Positions 1 to 11,320 of a stretch of DNA of 64,000 bases are shown in pieces. The notes beneath the pieces are model-generated. The model did no database searches and was not told the origin of the DNA. It saw only the letters and a program-made list of their open reading frames with translations. Positions within the stretch are counted from its first letter, which is position 1. Each line of letters begins with the position of its first letter. Both the position numbers and the translations under genes were made by a program. Origin of the DNA: Wolfiporia cocos (lineage: Eukaryota; Basidiomycota; Agaricomycetes; Polyporales; Phaeolaceae); NCBI GenBank assembly GCA_029448655.1, contig JACCLO010000001.1, positions 744,001-808,000 on the forward strand, written 5' to 3'.

Positions 1-364
1 AAGGTTGGTAAGAGAGGGACCTAAGTCCATTGACGAGAATCTTAGAGATGGGGTATCAACCCACATCTCGACGTATTATATACATGCGCATGGTAACTAC
101 CGAGCAGGCCCTAAAGTAATGGTCTGTGCACCACTATCTAAGGGGTCATGTGCAAGGACATGTGACATGTAAGTAATGTGACCATTAAGTAGGCACCTGA
201 CGTGCGCGCTACCCTACAGCGCTAATCTACTGGGTCAGCTGATCTAGACGGAGTGAAACGAACGTGGAGGTGGCTGAGGCTCAGAGAGGCGCGCGCGGCA
301 CGTAGCGGCGCCCATAAGACCTATAGCGAGAGCTGTTACGATATCCCCCGGATATTCTGTGACA
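1..364 (-). repeat. LTR family D fragment, reverse orientation, left end outside window
   Basis: This stretch is the reverse complement of the LTR family seen in TRIM-A: the block around 205-225 matches 980-1005 in reverse, and the segment at 38-95 mirrors 1125-1175. It ends TCTGTGACA at 364, which on the minus strand is the usual LTR start TGTCACAGA. The sequence resumes as the E LTR at CCATGAGG, which the intact E LTR has at 7217. It therefore interrupts the left E LTR. The predicted 5-bp target duplication is CCATG (365-369), with its partner outside the window. No coding capacity is visible. Confidence 0.7.
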
Positions 365-841
365 CCATGAGGTGTAATGGCGATTGGCCGGTCTTTGTTG
401 GATGACCAAGGCGAGGTGCCGAGGTCGTTATGCCATTGGACGGGAAGTACCGTGGCATGTGTTACAGCCCGGTCCGGATGGTTACCGGGGCGTGTATTGG
501 TCTTAGCCGTGAGGCGAGGACCGGTGTTTGGGCAACGCCGTGATGGCAGAAGCCCGGGACTTGGAGAACGCCGAGTCCGTGGGAGGCCGAGGAGGCCGAG
601 CCTATAGCAATATTGCCTTGGTGCTAATATAGTGCTAGTTGGCCGTGTTGCCATTATTATGCGAAGGCGTGGCGCGCCTGAGGTGCCATTGTGATCAAGG
701 ATCTTATGGCGGTGGGAAACCGGGAAGGCCGACCCAATAGTACAAGGCCACGAGGCACTGTTTGTACATGTGGACATTATTATGCGAGCGTGCCGCGCTC
801 GGCCTATCATTATGATCTAAGATCTATGACGTGGCTGGTCT

Positions 842-1390
842 TGTCACAAACTTTCTCTATGCAGGTTTGTACTCCCTCGCTATAGGACGCACGCGCGGCG
901 CTAGGCGTACGCCGCGCCTCTGCGCTGTAGCCACCTCCGGCGTCTCCCAGATATTGCAGGTCACCTGGTCGTTAGGTTAGCGCTGTAGGGTAGCGCGCGC
1001 CTCCGGTACTCACGTTATGGTCACAGTAGTTACATGTAGCGTCACCTAGCACATGACCCAGTAGATACGGCGCACAGGCCTCATCTTTAGGGCAGTACTA
1101 GTAGTCACATCGCTCATGTATATATTACGACGGAATGTGGGCTTACTCCCCATTCCTAAGATTCTCGACAACTGGGCATAGCCCCTTACTCTCACCTCTT
1201 TGTGTGCGCTCTCTGGCCGGGGGCCCAGCTCGTCTTGCTTGACTGTGCGCGCCTCAACATGTCGACTCTAGGAGTCCCTCTTTAGGGTACAGCCGACAAG
1301 TTCACCGCTGTTGCGGTTGCGCACCGCCCTGTAGGGCGCGTTAGGATTCCTCTGTAGTACAGAGTCCCACAAACGTGTAAGTTTGTGTCA
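842..1390 (+). repeat. TRIM-A 5' LTR
   Basis: 549-bp LTR, TGTCACAAAC..TTTGTGTCA. It contains a family D core (ATATATTACGACG, then an inverted TGGGCTTACTCCCCA, then an ATTCTCGAC block) shared with diverged copies at 1-364, 11830-12110, 12100-12480 and 14165-14240. Confidence 0.9.
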
Positions 1391-2164
1391 TAATCTTAGG
1401 AATATCTTACCTCCCCTCCGGCGCCACCTGCGCTGGGGCCGAGGGTTCTCCACCTACAGGTCGCCAAGGCAGCATGGCGGGGCAGCCGACGGTAGAAGCG
1501 CCGTCGGTCCGTAGTTTTACGAGCCCCCACGAAATGCTACACCTGGCAAAGCGACCGTAGGGAGTGAGTAATCAAGTCCGCCCCCCGTGAACATTGGGTA
1601 GCGGGATCGACTCGCGTAAGCCGCGTTTGAGGACCCGCCATCCACCCCTGCAAAGGGAATGCGATGCGTGGAGGTCTAGTGCAGCGGAGCCATTATCCCT
1701 GGGCGGCAGGGGTTATCGTCAAGAACTTTGATCTGTGGGTATGCGAAGGGTCCCGCAAGGGTACCCAACCCCACACCGACGATCACGAAGGTCAGAAAGC
1801 AATCCACCACGACAAGACTATCGAATACCAACGAGCGAACCGCATACCCCGAGGTCGGTAGGCCACGCGTAGTCATGTCGGCGCAAGTCATGAACTTTGA
1901 CATGTACCAATACGCTCACCACTGGCACGCCTCGTCGACTCACGTCGTGGGATGTAAGGAAACAGGGATGGTCGGTTTGCTCCCAATGTTCCCTGAAGGC
2001 TAGCTCACTTCGCTCCACCACCGGCGGACGGACCGTGCTCCTGGGTGCTCCCCATCCTCCGCGAAGAAGGAATGGGCCTCGAGTCAAACAAGCAACCAAG
2101 GTAGCGAGCGTCGTAGGATTCAAGGTAGAACGTCAGGGACGACGTTTTTCGAGAGGGGGGGTAA

Positions 2165-2713
2165 TGTCACAAACTTTCTCTATGCAGGTTTGTACTCCCT
2201 CGCTATAGGACGCACGCGCGGCGCTAGGCGTACGCCGCGCCTCTGCGCTGTAGCCACCTCCGGCGTCTCCCAGATATTGCAGGTCACCTGGTCGTTAGGT
2301 TAGCGCTGTAGGGTAGCGCGCGCCTCCGGTACTCACGTTATGGTCACAGTAGTTACATGTAGCGTCACCTAGCACATGACCCAGTAGATACGGCGCACAG
2401 GCCTCATCTTTAGGGCAGTACTAGTAGTCACATCGCTCATGTATATATTACGACGGAATGTGGGCTTACTCCCCATTCCTAAGATTCTCGACAACTGGGC
2501 ATAGCCCCTTACTCTCACCTCTTTGTGTGCGCTCTCTGGCCGGGGGCCCAGCTCGTCTTGCTTGACTGTGCGCGCCTCAACATGTCGACTCTAGGAGTCC
2601 CTCTTTAGGGTACAGCCGACAAGTTCACCGCTGTTGCGGTTGCGCACCGCCCTGTAGGGCGCGTTAGGATTCCTCTGTAGTACAGAGTCCCACAAACGTG
2701 TAAGTTTGTGTCA
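2165..2713 (+). repeat. TRIM-A 3' LTR
   Basis: 549-bp LTR that appears identical to 842-1390. It directly follows the polypurine tract and a short TAA spacer, and the target duplication GGTCT follows it. Confidence 0.9.
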
Positions 2714-2946
2714 GGTCTTGCTCTGACGGGCGAGACCTGTATGACGTATGCTGTAGTGTTGCTATTGGACGTGGTTGTACCGTAGCATTACGTAAGCTAG
2801 TCATGTGGTTGATAAGCCCAGTTAAGAGCTTGTTGTGGTGGCAATGGGAGTTAACCCATAGATAACTTGTAGGTAGACGTATAAATCCCAGGTAAATTGC
2901 TATAATCGTAGGAAAAATGCTGTAAGCCCCAGATAAATCTGTGACA

Positions 2947-2982
2947 TTACCCCCGCTTTAGGTTTCATCGTCCCTGATGAAA
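2947..2982 (+). other. Probable primer-binding site followed by a hairpin
   Basis: TTACCCCC follows the LTR end directly. It is followed by a perfect 7-bp stem (TTTCATC at 2963-2969 with GATGAAA at 2976-2982) closing the loop GTCCCT. The unrelated element TRIM-G has the same arrangement with different stem bases at 26616-26651. The primer tRNA was not identified. Confidence 0.55.
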
Positions 2983-3016
2983 CTATTCCTCATTATGTAC
3001 GTCCCAAGAGCGGTAT

Positions 3017-3236
3017 AACGCGTGATGACGAAGTGTCAAATGCCGTTATGGTGCTGCTTCAATTTTGTTAATTGAACAGGGATAAATGGGAGTTTCAGGA
3101 CTTTGTAGTGGAACCTGAGCGTTGAATGGGATAGCGATTGTATTCCTTAAAGTGATTTGTAACGCATGATAGCGAAATGCTAAATGCCGTTACTAGCGAT
3201 TATCAACGCATGATGACCGAAAGGTCAAATGCTGTT
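3017..3236 (+). repeat. Three copies of a covarying RNA-like hairpin
   Basis: Copies lie at 3017-3047, 3161-3191 and 3205-3236. Each has an outer stem pairing AAC-GCRT with ATGC-Y-GTT, leaving a one-base bulge, and an inner stem that changes in both arms. The inner stems are TGAC/GTCA, TAGC/GCTA and TGACC/GGTCA, closed by GAAGT, GAAAT and GAAA. Paired changes that keep the helix point to a selected RNA or DNA structure. Function is unknown; a packaging or dimerisation signal is one possibility. Confidence 0.6.
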
Positions 3237-6200
3237 GTTAGGGGGATGTAGTCGTGTTACTAGAGTGTATTGTCATTGTGCACGCGGATCCTAAGAGGAA
3301 GGGCTTTCCTGTTATCGCTGAAGGTGTTCAAGTGCCTTTCGCGACCTTTGTCGGATTATTGCTTTTGCTTATGACGTTACTCGTAGTAGAAGGCGATATG
3401 GAAATGGTCATCATATAGTGCCTTTGAAGTCTACTAGTAATCTGTGCTCCAATAGCTTGCCAAGCGTATTAGAGGGTGCATTGTGTCGTTGTACAGTTTT
3501 CGGATGGCATTGTGCGATATTCCTTAGAGTGAGGGCTTCACTGTTAGCTCTGGACATTTTCTAGTGTCTCTTCGAGCCCTTGGGCGGATATGTTGCTTAT
3601 GCATAGTACCCATTGAGTGTAACATAGCGATGCTTTTTCGACGTCTATTGCCTTGCGGTGAATGGGATTGCAAGTTCCTTCATTCGCGTGGCGGGTGTCT
3701 TAGGCTTTGTGCTTGTACAGGGGTAATCCTACTTTGTACGACTTATGCGGTTGAACGGTTATTAAAGGACGTCGCCTTATGAACGTTTATGAGGCGTCGC
3801 CTCCCTAGTATCGCAAGTACTAAGCGTGAGACATTTGTCAATGCCCATTTGTTACAGGGGCTGTGTCCCCTAGTTAGATTGCTTCTGTGTAGCGATCTCT
3901 TCGGAGTCGTAAGTTCCGGAATGAAGCTGTGCCTTCGTGGTTGTATGCACTATTTATTAACGAGTAGGCTTCTCGTGTAAAACCCCATAGTATAGGTACT
4001 AATCATTGTGCATTATGTTCATATGCTTATGATTGTATTCTCTAGTACTGTAGTGTCGTTGCCGCAGTGAGGCCTTATTGGGTAACCGTGAGAACATACA
4101 TCCTTGTCAGGAGTTGTCTCGTATAGGTGTATCCCGTAAGGGCTGAAGTTACGTGATGGCGATGACGGTAGTTTCCACTGTGCTTGTATGTCGTTAAAGT
4201 CGTTCTTCGATTGAGTATGACATTGTAAGCGTGGGAACTGGGATGATCGTTGGGGGAGGGTATATTTCGCTATTGGATAGATAGCTACTATATTCCTATT
4301 ACAGGGTTGTCGTCCATATACGAATAGGACAGTACGAGCATGAATGAGGGTAATCAAGCCTCTTAGTGCATGTCGTTTGTTGCTTTAATGACCATAAGGT
4401 ACATTTATAAGCGTGGGATAGTGGACTTGTTAAGGTCCTAGGTGCGAAATTAGGGTTTCCACCCCCTCTTTCACGTTTGATCTCCCGATCGAACCTATCC
4501 AGATGGTTTTGGTTTTTAAAGAGGTTAAACCGCCTCTATACCCAGATAAGGGTGGGTGGATGTGGGCCGAAGGTATTCTTGACGTATATCCATATACGGC
4601 TGTATCCAGTGTAGTCGCTCGCATATGCGACCAGATTTTTATACTAAGGTTTCCAAGCCCTAGTTTGTCGGAATCGAAGGGTTTTCCAGGCCCATATTCG
4701 ATGTAGTGACGAGATGTAATCCTTTCTTGGCGTAAGGATACAGATCCGGATTTATTTATTACGCGTCTCGACGGCGTAGGTTTCCGTAAACCAAGCAATT
4801 AAATGATAGCTGATTGCCAAATCGGTTTGATTGTCCTAATAAGGGGGACTCCATTGTTATCTCTGGAAGTTTTCGAGTGCTTCTTCGAGACCTTTTGCGG
4901 ACGATCGCATTGAGTTGCTAAGGTGTATTTTTCGAATTCAGTTATTCTCCCCACAGAGAAAAGTTGAATCGAAGTGAAATAAAAAGTGAGGTAGCTAGCC
5001 TCGTGACGAATTTTGCGATTGGCGTGCGAAATTGTCGATTTCAATACAGGGGGGGAACCGGTTGGAACCGGTTGTGAATTCGGCGATTGTGCGAGAATGC
5101 CGGATGAAGTGTGATTCTAGAAGCCTTGCGGCCTCCGCTACACTTCAAGGGAACGCGTATCAATAGCGTGTGTCCCTTGTTTTCCTTTCCTCTAACCCAG
5201 ATTGCAAGATTCAATGAAGTAATCTTGTTGCGATCTGTTTGTACGTGGGTGGCTGGTGGAAACAGCGCTGTACCCAATTATTTATAGACGCTTGTCAGAC
5301 GTCTCTTTCCAAACGGATGGTAATTTCCTTTTCAGGAATTCCATTACCGAAAGGGGTGCCCCCGTTCAAAGGTTCTTATGACATGTGACCAAATGACCGA
5401 TGCTCAAATAACCCGAATCCCCTTTTCAGGAGCTAAGACCGAAGTCAAACGGGCGCCGATGGATTATGTGAATCCTAATCGACTTGGTACTTTAGGCATT
5501 CCCATAGTAATAATAGTTATAAGCATATATTTGCCAAGCGTACGCGATCCTACGTCTAAAGGAACAGGTACTAGTATCGTTCTTCGATTGACTAAGTGTA
5601 CCCGTAAGACATAAAGGTTGCTTTTTATGTACATAAGCGACCTTAACCAGGCTAGATAACCTGGGAACCAGCAGGCGACGCAGGATTTCCAGAGGCGAAT
5701 ACAAATGCTATTGGACGGTTTCTAAGCTACTTTACAAAGTAAGTAAGCTACTAGGAGCTGCCGCTAAAACTACATATTTATCTACTTATGGACTGGGATA
5801 CCAGGGTACCTGAAAGAGAGCTCGTCATCAGCGATCAACGCTGAGTGGTCATGTCTAACACAAGAAGAACGGGGGCATGGTTAGGGGCGCCCTTGTCAGG
5901 ACGCCGCGCGGAAGTTAGCCGACAGGTGTCTTCATCGAAGCACGCGACTTCCTTCTAGAAAGAGAGTCGGTGACTGCCAGCGCTTGACAAGCTGGGTCAC
6001 ATGGTTGGGAATAGGATACACAGCCCATTTCCTCGCGGAGATGAGCTGGAAAGTGGTCGCAGTATTACACCGCGACCGGTCCACGCTTTAGTGGTAAGGC
6101 TTGCCATCTATAGCCACCTGGGTGTCACATCAGGGCTAAAAAACCATCCGTCGATCTAAGATCGCGCATTCACGAGCGCTCCACACATCAAAGATGGTGG

Positions 6201-6825
6201 GCAACGCCGCATGCTTCCGGTGGGGCCCCAAATCCGTTTAACCCAGGCTCGCACACCGAGCTGCCCGTAGGACTTACGCTATTGGCTACCGCGAGTGACC
6301 TCGGCTGGTTTGACCTTGCGAGTCGCACCACCTTACCACTTGGATTCCCCGAAGGAGATCCCAAGCGGGCCCCTTACGCCTGGGGGGCGGCTTTGGAAGA
6401 TTCCCACACCCAACTAAGGGAATACGCCGAAGCGCATATCCCTATGGGGATCCTGCTGATAGGGATGGGTCCCTGAACAGGGATTGCCATGCCAGGGGGT
6501 TGGGCGCACACAGGCAGACCGTCCCCTCTTCTCAACAGGCGGGTCTCAACCGCTGACAGCCGCAACCTTGCCAGGAAGCAGCCGTCTCTCCTTAACCCTG
6601 GAGTCCGGGTTCGCAGGACCCTACTGCTGATTAGGCAAGTAGAGCCCCACTGGGTGGCAGCAGGCCGCTAAGCCCGCCGCCGATGTATCCCAATCCGCAA
6701 CCACGGAGCATGCATCCCCTTTGCAGGAGAGTAGAGGCCCCTGCGCTATCTCAGACACCTGTTGGAGGAAAAACCCAGGCGCCACCAGTTAAGGAGGCGC
6801 AGGGGGGTAGGTAGTTCTATTCTTA

Positions 6826-7921
6826 TGACACAGATGGCTCTGTGGGACTCACCAAGCCAGTATCCTTGCGATGAACTAAGGCGACTAGGTGAGGTAGAGG
6901 TTATCAGACGCGGTAGTAGGTGGAAGGTTCTTCTACGGCGTACGCCGAGAAGAATAGAACTAAAGTTATAGGGCGTCAAGCCCCTACTTATATACATGTT
7001 TATGCGGATGGCACGTGCTACTAGCTAGTACTACCATTCCGGGTTATGTGGCTTTGCCAAGAGGCGAAGCACTATCTTATCTGATGTTTATGGACTCTAT
7101 CTACAATGGCCGTGATGGGCCCTAATGGCTGCACCAATCGTAGGAGAGGGATTTGTATATATTATCATATGAACGCGGGCACAGCCCGGGTATATGGAGA
7201 AGCCGGTTGCCGGATACCATGAGGTGTAATGGCGATTGGCCGGTCTTTGTTGGATGACCAAGGCGAGGTGCCGAGGTCGTTATGCCATTGGACGGGAAGT
7301 ACCGTGGCATGTGTTACAGCCCGGTCCGGATGGTTACCGGGGCGTGTATTGGTCTTAGCCGTGAGGCGAGGACCGGTGTTTGGGCAACGCCGTGATGGCA
7401 GAAGCCCGGGACTTGGAGAACGCCGAGTCCGTGGGAGGCCGAGGAGGCCGAGCCTATAGCGATATTGCCTTGGTGCTAATATAGTGCTAGTTGGCCGTGT
7501 TGCCATTATTATGCGAAGGCGTGGCGCGCCTGAGGTGCCATTGTGATCAAGGATCTTATGGCGGTGGGAAACTGGGAAGGCCGACCCAATAGTACAAGGC
7601 CACGAGGCACTGTTTGTACATGTGGACATTATTATGCGAGCGTGCCGCCCTCGGCCTATCATTATGATCTAAGATCTATGACGTGGCTGGTCTTGCTCTG
7701 ACGGGCGAGACCTGTATGACGTATGCTGTAGTGTTGCTATTGGACGTGGTTGTACCGTAGCGTTACGTAAGCTAGTCATGTGGTTGATAAGCCCAGTTAA
7801 GAGCTTGTTGTGGTGGCAATGGGAGTTAACCCGTAGATAACTTGTAGGTAGACGTATAAATCCCAGGTAAATTGCTATAATCGTAGGAAAAATGCTGTAA
7901 GCCCCAGATAAATCTGTGACA
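6826..7921 (+). repeat. Right LTR of element E
   Basis: 1096-bp LTR starting TGACACAG and ending TCTGTGACA. It matches the left LTR (365-841 plus 2719-2946) and the solo E LTR at 22007-23097. The following base begins an LTR of family C (7922-9229), so E inserted into an older C LTR whose left part is outside the window. Confidence 0.85.
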
Positions 7922-9229
7922 CTCCAGCCACCCTAGTCTACGAGGAACACCGACCTCGGGCAGCACCTGTACGACTGAGAACCCTAGCAGTCACAGGACT
8001 CTACGTACCGATCGCAGCCGATCACACTCGATCACCCTATGTCACACATGGCCCGTACTGGCCAGTCCACAGTCTCGGCAGACGTCATCCTTCAGTACCA
8101 GCACGTGGGAACCTGGGCCGCCACGTGCCTTCCCCTCAGTACCAGTCCTTGGGAACCTGGACAGCAGACGCCCCGATCACGGACATAGAACCCCACCATT
8201 ACTGGCGAACCCTCTATCGACGAGAACCACCAATCGGGCCTTACCCGCTACGTTGCCATGGCTGTCCCGTGCTCTAAGATCCCACGCCCCGATGCCATTA
8301 CCGGCCACAACATAGCCAGTATATTACCTCAGCGCTGACGCCTTATAGGCCATGCCATAACATGTACAAACAGTGTAGAAGTATATTTACGCCAGACAGT
8401 CTTGAGCAACCCTCAGGCTTGTCTTGGCCATTTCAGCTGTTACGGGTCGAATACCCGTTCGTATATTCGAGTCGCGAATATAGATCGTTCTTCTGCATGT
8501 AGGCACGTTGCCGTGTGCAAGGCAAATGCTCGTTAGATGCCTTCGGGTCCTAAGTGAAGTTCTTAGGAGATCGGTTGATATCCAATACGCGTTAGAGGAT
8601 ATAATCTGTTCAAGTGCGAGTCGAATAGAATATAAGACTCGCCTAAGTCCGAGAAGTCAGTGTGCACTTCGAGGACTTAGTCGTTCGATTGCTCGAGTGA
8701 GAAATACTGAGCGTAGTTTCCTACGTTTGAGAACGAGTATAAGACTTCTTGTTTGTACAACAAGGTCGAGCTGAAGAGCCTCGACGGTAAGTACATGAGT
8801 TTTTATACTACGCTAGGTTTCAGGGGTCAAGCCTGTCCCAGATGCCACAGATACTATCTACGCTATAGTCCCAAACGTTTGATAAGTATGGAGTGATATA
8901 TCTGAGACGATAGATAGGAATGATGGCGGTTGAACGCCATCTATCAGCTAATAAATGATAAACATGAAACGGTGGCAGGGTTGGATCTGCCAAAGATGAA
9001 AACGAGCTCTATAGACTAGTACAACTGGGGATGCGCCCAGTAGAGTCACGAGTAGCCAGGGGAGTTGGTTGCACAACAAGTCCCTGTATCGTATTCACCC
9101 GATGGTGAGTTCTGTCGATATGCAAAAAATCAAAATAACCGTAACATCAGCCTTAGATGCCTGGACCAGGAAGGCACCTTTGAGCAACCCCCCTTCCCCC
9201 TGTGTGTGTCTGAGGTTGTGCTTGTGTCA
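7922..9229 (+). repeat. LTR family C, right part, split by a B LTR
   Basis: Bases 7922-8437 and 9152-9229 match the solo C LTR 15370-16441, including the CCTGTACGACTGAGAACCC block and the CTGGACCAGGAAGGC block. It ends GCTTGTGTCA at 9229. The interruption is the solo B LTR at 8438-9146. The left part of this copy was cut off by insertion of element E. Confidence 0.8.
8438..9146 (+). repeat. Solo LTR, family B (709 bp)
   Basis: Terminal inverted repeat TGTTACGG..CCGTAACA, flanked by TCAGC at 8433-8437 and 9147-9151. The same sequence recurs at 12805-13506 and 19018-19708 with different target duplications, proving independent insertions. There is no polypurine tract or second LTR nearby, so this is a solo LTR left by LTR-LTR recombination. 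Frames inside it (for example 8508-8774) are not conserved as protein between copies. Confidence 0.9.
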
Positions 9230-10440
9230 CTTCACCATGAATTTGATGGTGTCAGATGAGCTGAGGAGGTGATCTGTATGCCCATCTGCAAAAGCCGGAA
9301 TGAGATGAGCTGCATGAAGAAATGTTGTCAGGGTCTAAAAAGCTGAAGGCACTCCTATTGTCATCAGGCACAAAACTGATGCAGTGGAGTCTGCATGTCT
9401 GAAACCCCCTGGAGCTGATATATCTTGCTCGAACCAGCACACCCAGAGAAAATCCATGCGGTGCGGTCTTTTAGATGTTGAATATATACCGGTATGCTCC
9501 ACCATGACGTGAAATATTCTGATTATGTGTGCATACCAATATGGGTGAGTATTCACATTGTGATCCTAGTTGTCCTCTGTCACAGTACGCTGTGGCACGG
9601 CTCGGACTGGTAACATGACCTGTAGATTACGTATTGTAGATAAGATGGGGCACTAGTTACTATACTCACAGTCACGTTAGCTACAGGCTGTGTAGCACAT
9701 GACTGCCTAGCGACTGTAGTAGCCTGTGCACCTTACAGTGCACAGGCCCCTTTAGGGCAGACAGTAGCTTAGTGGTGCAGCATGTACTTACAGTGCAATG
9801 TCTGAGGTTAGCACCTCAGACATAGTATTCTCATCATCAGGTCTATTACCTGGTATCTCAACTCTGAGCATTGGCATGCCCTGTCTCATATCTATGCACT
9901 GCTAGTCTGAGGGCAACCACTACATACAAATGTACACAAGTCCTTTGGCACACTGCGCTCATATCACGGCACTGAGGTATTGTGATATCCTCATGAGTGA
10001 GCACCATGACATCCAGGTGGGTCCTTGGGTTGATTGGGTTCTGGTTGCACCTCATGTTGTACCTAGTGTAGTTTACACACATGACCTCGTGAGAAAATAT
10101 TTTGTTCTCAAGAATCTTGAGTGTTGTGTGCTCCTTGGGTGTAAATTTGCTCTCATTGCCATCAAACTCATGCCCCATCAAGTGCAACAGGAGATGGTTT
10201 TGTTAGGAGAGGTATAAAATTCTAATGGTTAAAAATTTTGATTCTGTTATTTGAAAAACAACAATGCTTACCTCAAAGGCATGGTCACCTTTATTGGCCT
10301 TGAGCCAGCATGGGATAGAGCCCATTCAGCGATGGTAGGTGACAGTACTGGTGAACTGGCTTGTACCAATCCCTATTGATTCAGGTCAGCTGGCTGTCAG
10401 CCCACGACTTAACCATTAGGCCTACCATTAGGTGGGCCCA
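9230..10440. other. Unassigned repeat-rich DNA
   Basis: No gene is recognisable. From about 9577 the sequence resembles a diverged family D LTR (TGTCACAGTAC start, and a GAGGTTAGCACCTC palindrome near 9811). Short opposing frames at 9858-10217 have no conserved motif. Confidence 0.4.
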
Positions 10441-10451
10441 CAACCAGATGG

Positions 10452-10690
10452 TAGTGACAGCTGTGGGTTGGCCCACTACTGCTGCAACCTGACAGTAATG
10501 ATGGTTGCAGGTCGGCCCACAACTGTCATGACTTGACAGTTATGATGGTTGTGGGTCAGCCCACCACTGCTGCAACCTGGCAGTAATGACAGTTGTGAGT
10601 CAGCCCATAACTTGACAGTTATGATGGTTGTGGGTTGGCCCACAACTGCCACAACCAGACAGTAGCCTTGGTTGTGGGTCAGCCCACAAC
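10452..10690. repeat. Tandem repeat, unit about 60-65 bp
   Basis: Four or so imperfect units. Each pairs GGTTGTGGGTCAGCCCAC with a variable CAACTGCTGCAACCTGACAGTAATGA-type half. Units contain internal GTGGG/CCCAC palindromes. No promoter or gene is associated. Confidence 0.75.
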
Positions 10691-11320
10691 CATGGCCTGT
10701 TGCTGCGACCTCTGCATCTGCAACTTTCATGACCTCCACGACCTTCATGACCTCCATGACCTCTGCTACCTCTGCGACCTTCACGACCTTCGTGACCTCA
10801 ACAACCTCTGTGACCTCCACAACCTCCACGACCTCCATGACCTCCACGACATTCGTGACCTTCACAACCTCCACAACCTCCGCAACCTCCACAACCTCTG
10901 CAACCTCTGCAACCTCCATGACCTCTGTGACCTCCACAACTTCTACAATCTCCGCCACCTCCGCAATCTCTGCAACCTCTGCAATCTCTGCAGCCTCTGC
11001 AGCCTCTGCAACCTCTGCAACCTCCGCAACCTTTGTGACCTCTGCAACCTCCACAACCTCTGCAACCTTTGTGACCTCTGTGATCTCTGTGACCTCCATG
11101 GCCTTCATGACCTCCATGACATCTGAAAGTTGCAGATGTGGAGGTCACAGAGGTCACAGAAGTTGCAGACATGGAGGTTGTGGAGGTTGCAAAAGTTGCA
11201 GATGCAGAGGTTGTGGAGGTCATGGAGGTCACGAAGGTTGTGAAGGTTGCAGAGGTTGCAGAGGTTGCAGAGGTTGCAGAGGTTGCAGAGGTCATGGAGC
11301 AACTTCTGCAACCCAGTTGT
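10690..11320. repeat. CAACCTC-type minisatellite with an inverted right half
   Basis: Degenerate repeats of a 6-9 bp unit (GACCTCCAC, CAACCTCTG) run to about 11120 as the pyrimidine-rich strand. They then switch to the complementary purine-rich unit (GGAGGT, AGAGGTTGC) to about 11310, so the locus is a large imperfect inverted repeat. Every frame on both strands stays open for 70-257 codons only because the unit lacks stops. These are compositional artefacts and not proteins. Weaker traces extend to about 11800. Confidence 0.85.

Larger units (their letters stand above)
842..2713 (+). mobile_element. TRIM-A: small non-autonomous LTR retroelement (1.87 kb)
   Basis: Two 549-bp direct repeats, at 842-1390 and 2165-2713, look identical by eye. 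They start TGTCACAAAC and end GTTTGTGTCA. They enclose 774 bp with no recognisable gag or pol. A polypurine tract (GAGAGGGGGGG, about 2150-2161) lies just before the right LTR, giving plus orientation. The element is flanked by GGTCT at 837-841 and 2714-2718, and the empty site is preserved in the second E LTR near 7686. Identical LTRs imply a recent insertion. It must have been mobilised by enzymes from another element. Confidence 0.9.
365..2946 (+). mobile_element. Left LTR of element E, interrupted by TRIM-A
   Basis: Bases 365-841 and 2719-2946 together match 7217-7921 almost base for base, with about five substitutions noticed by eye. The split is the TRIM-A insertion, and the uninterrupted target is seen at 7681-7700. 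The LTR ends TCTGTGACA at 2946. Its leftmost part lies outside the window beyond the reverse D insertion. Antisense reading frames of 100-190 codons inside this LTR recur in every LTR copy and match no family I know, so I do not call them genes. Confidence 0.85.
2947..6825 (+). mobile_element. Internal region of element E, about 3.9 kb, apparently non-coding (LARD-like)
   Basis: This lies between the two E LTRs. It begins TTACCCCC, the likely primer-binding site, and ends with a purine tract (GGCGCAGGGGGGTAGG, about 6795-6810) before the right LTR. The longest frames are 60-120 codons on both strands and none shows gag, protease, RT, RNase H or integrase motifs. Large retrotransposon derivatives look like this: complete LTRs with long non-coding interiors. 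Degeneration of a coding element is the alternative. The region does contain structured repeats, listed separately at 2963-2982 and 3017-3236. Confidence 0.7.

Noticed and set aside
244..810. 188-codon antisense frame in the E LTR, with similar frames at 7165-7662 and 22532-22840
   Set aside because: It recurs only because the LTR recurs, differs in length between copies, and has no protein motif. It is LTR sequence, not a gene.
1664..2208. Overlapping short frames inside TRIM-A
   Set aside because: Frames on both strands overlap, lack retroelement motifs, and the last one runs into the LTR.
3000..3240. CRISPR-like appearance of regularly repeated palindromic units
   Set aside because: There are only three diverged units with unequal spacing, in a eukaryotic retroelement. 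Hairpin repeats explain them better.
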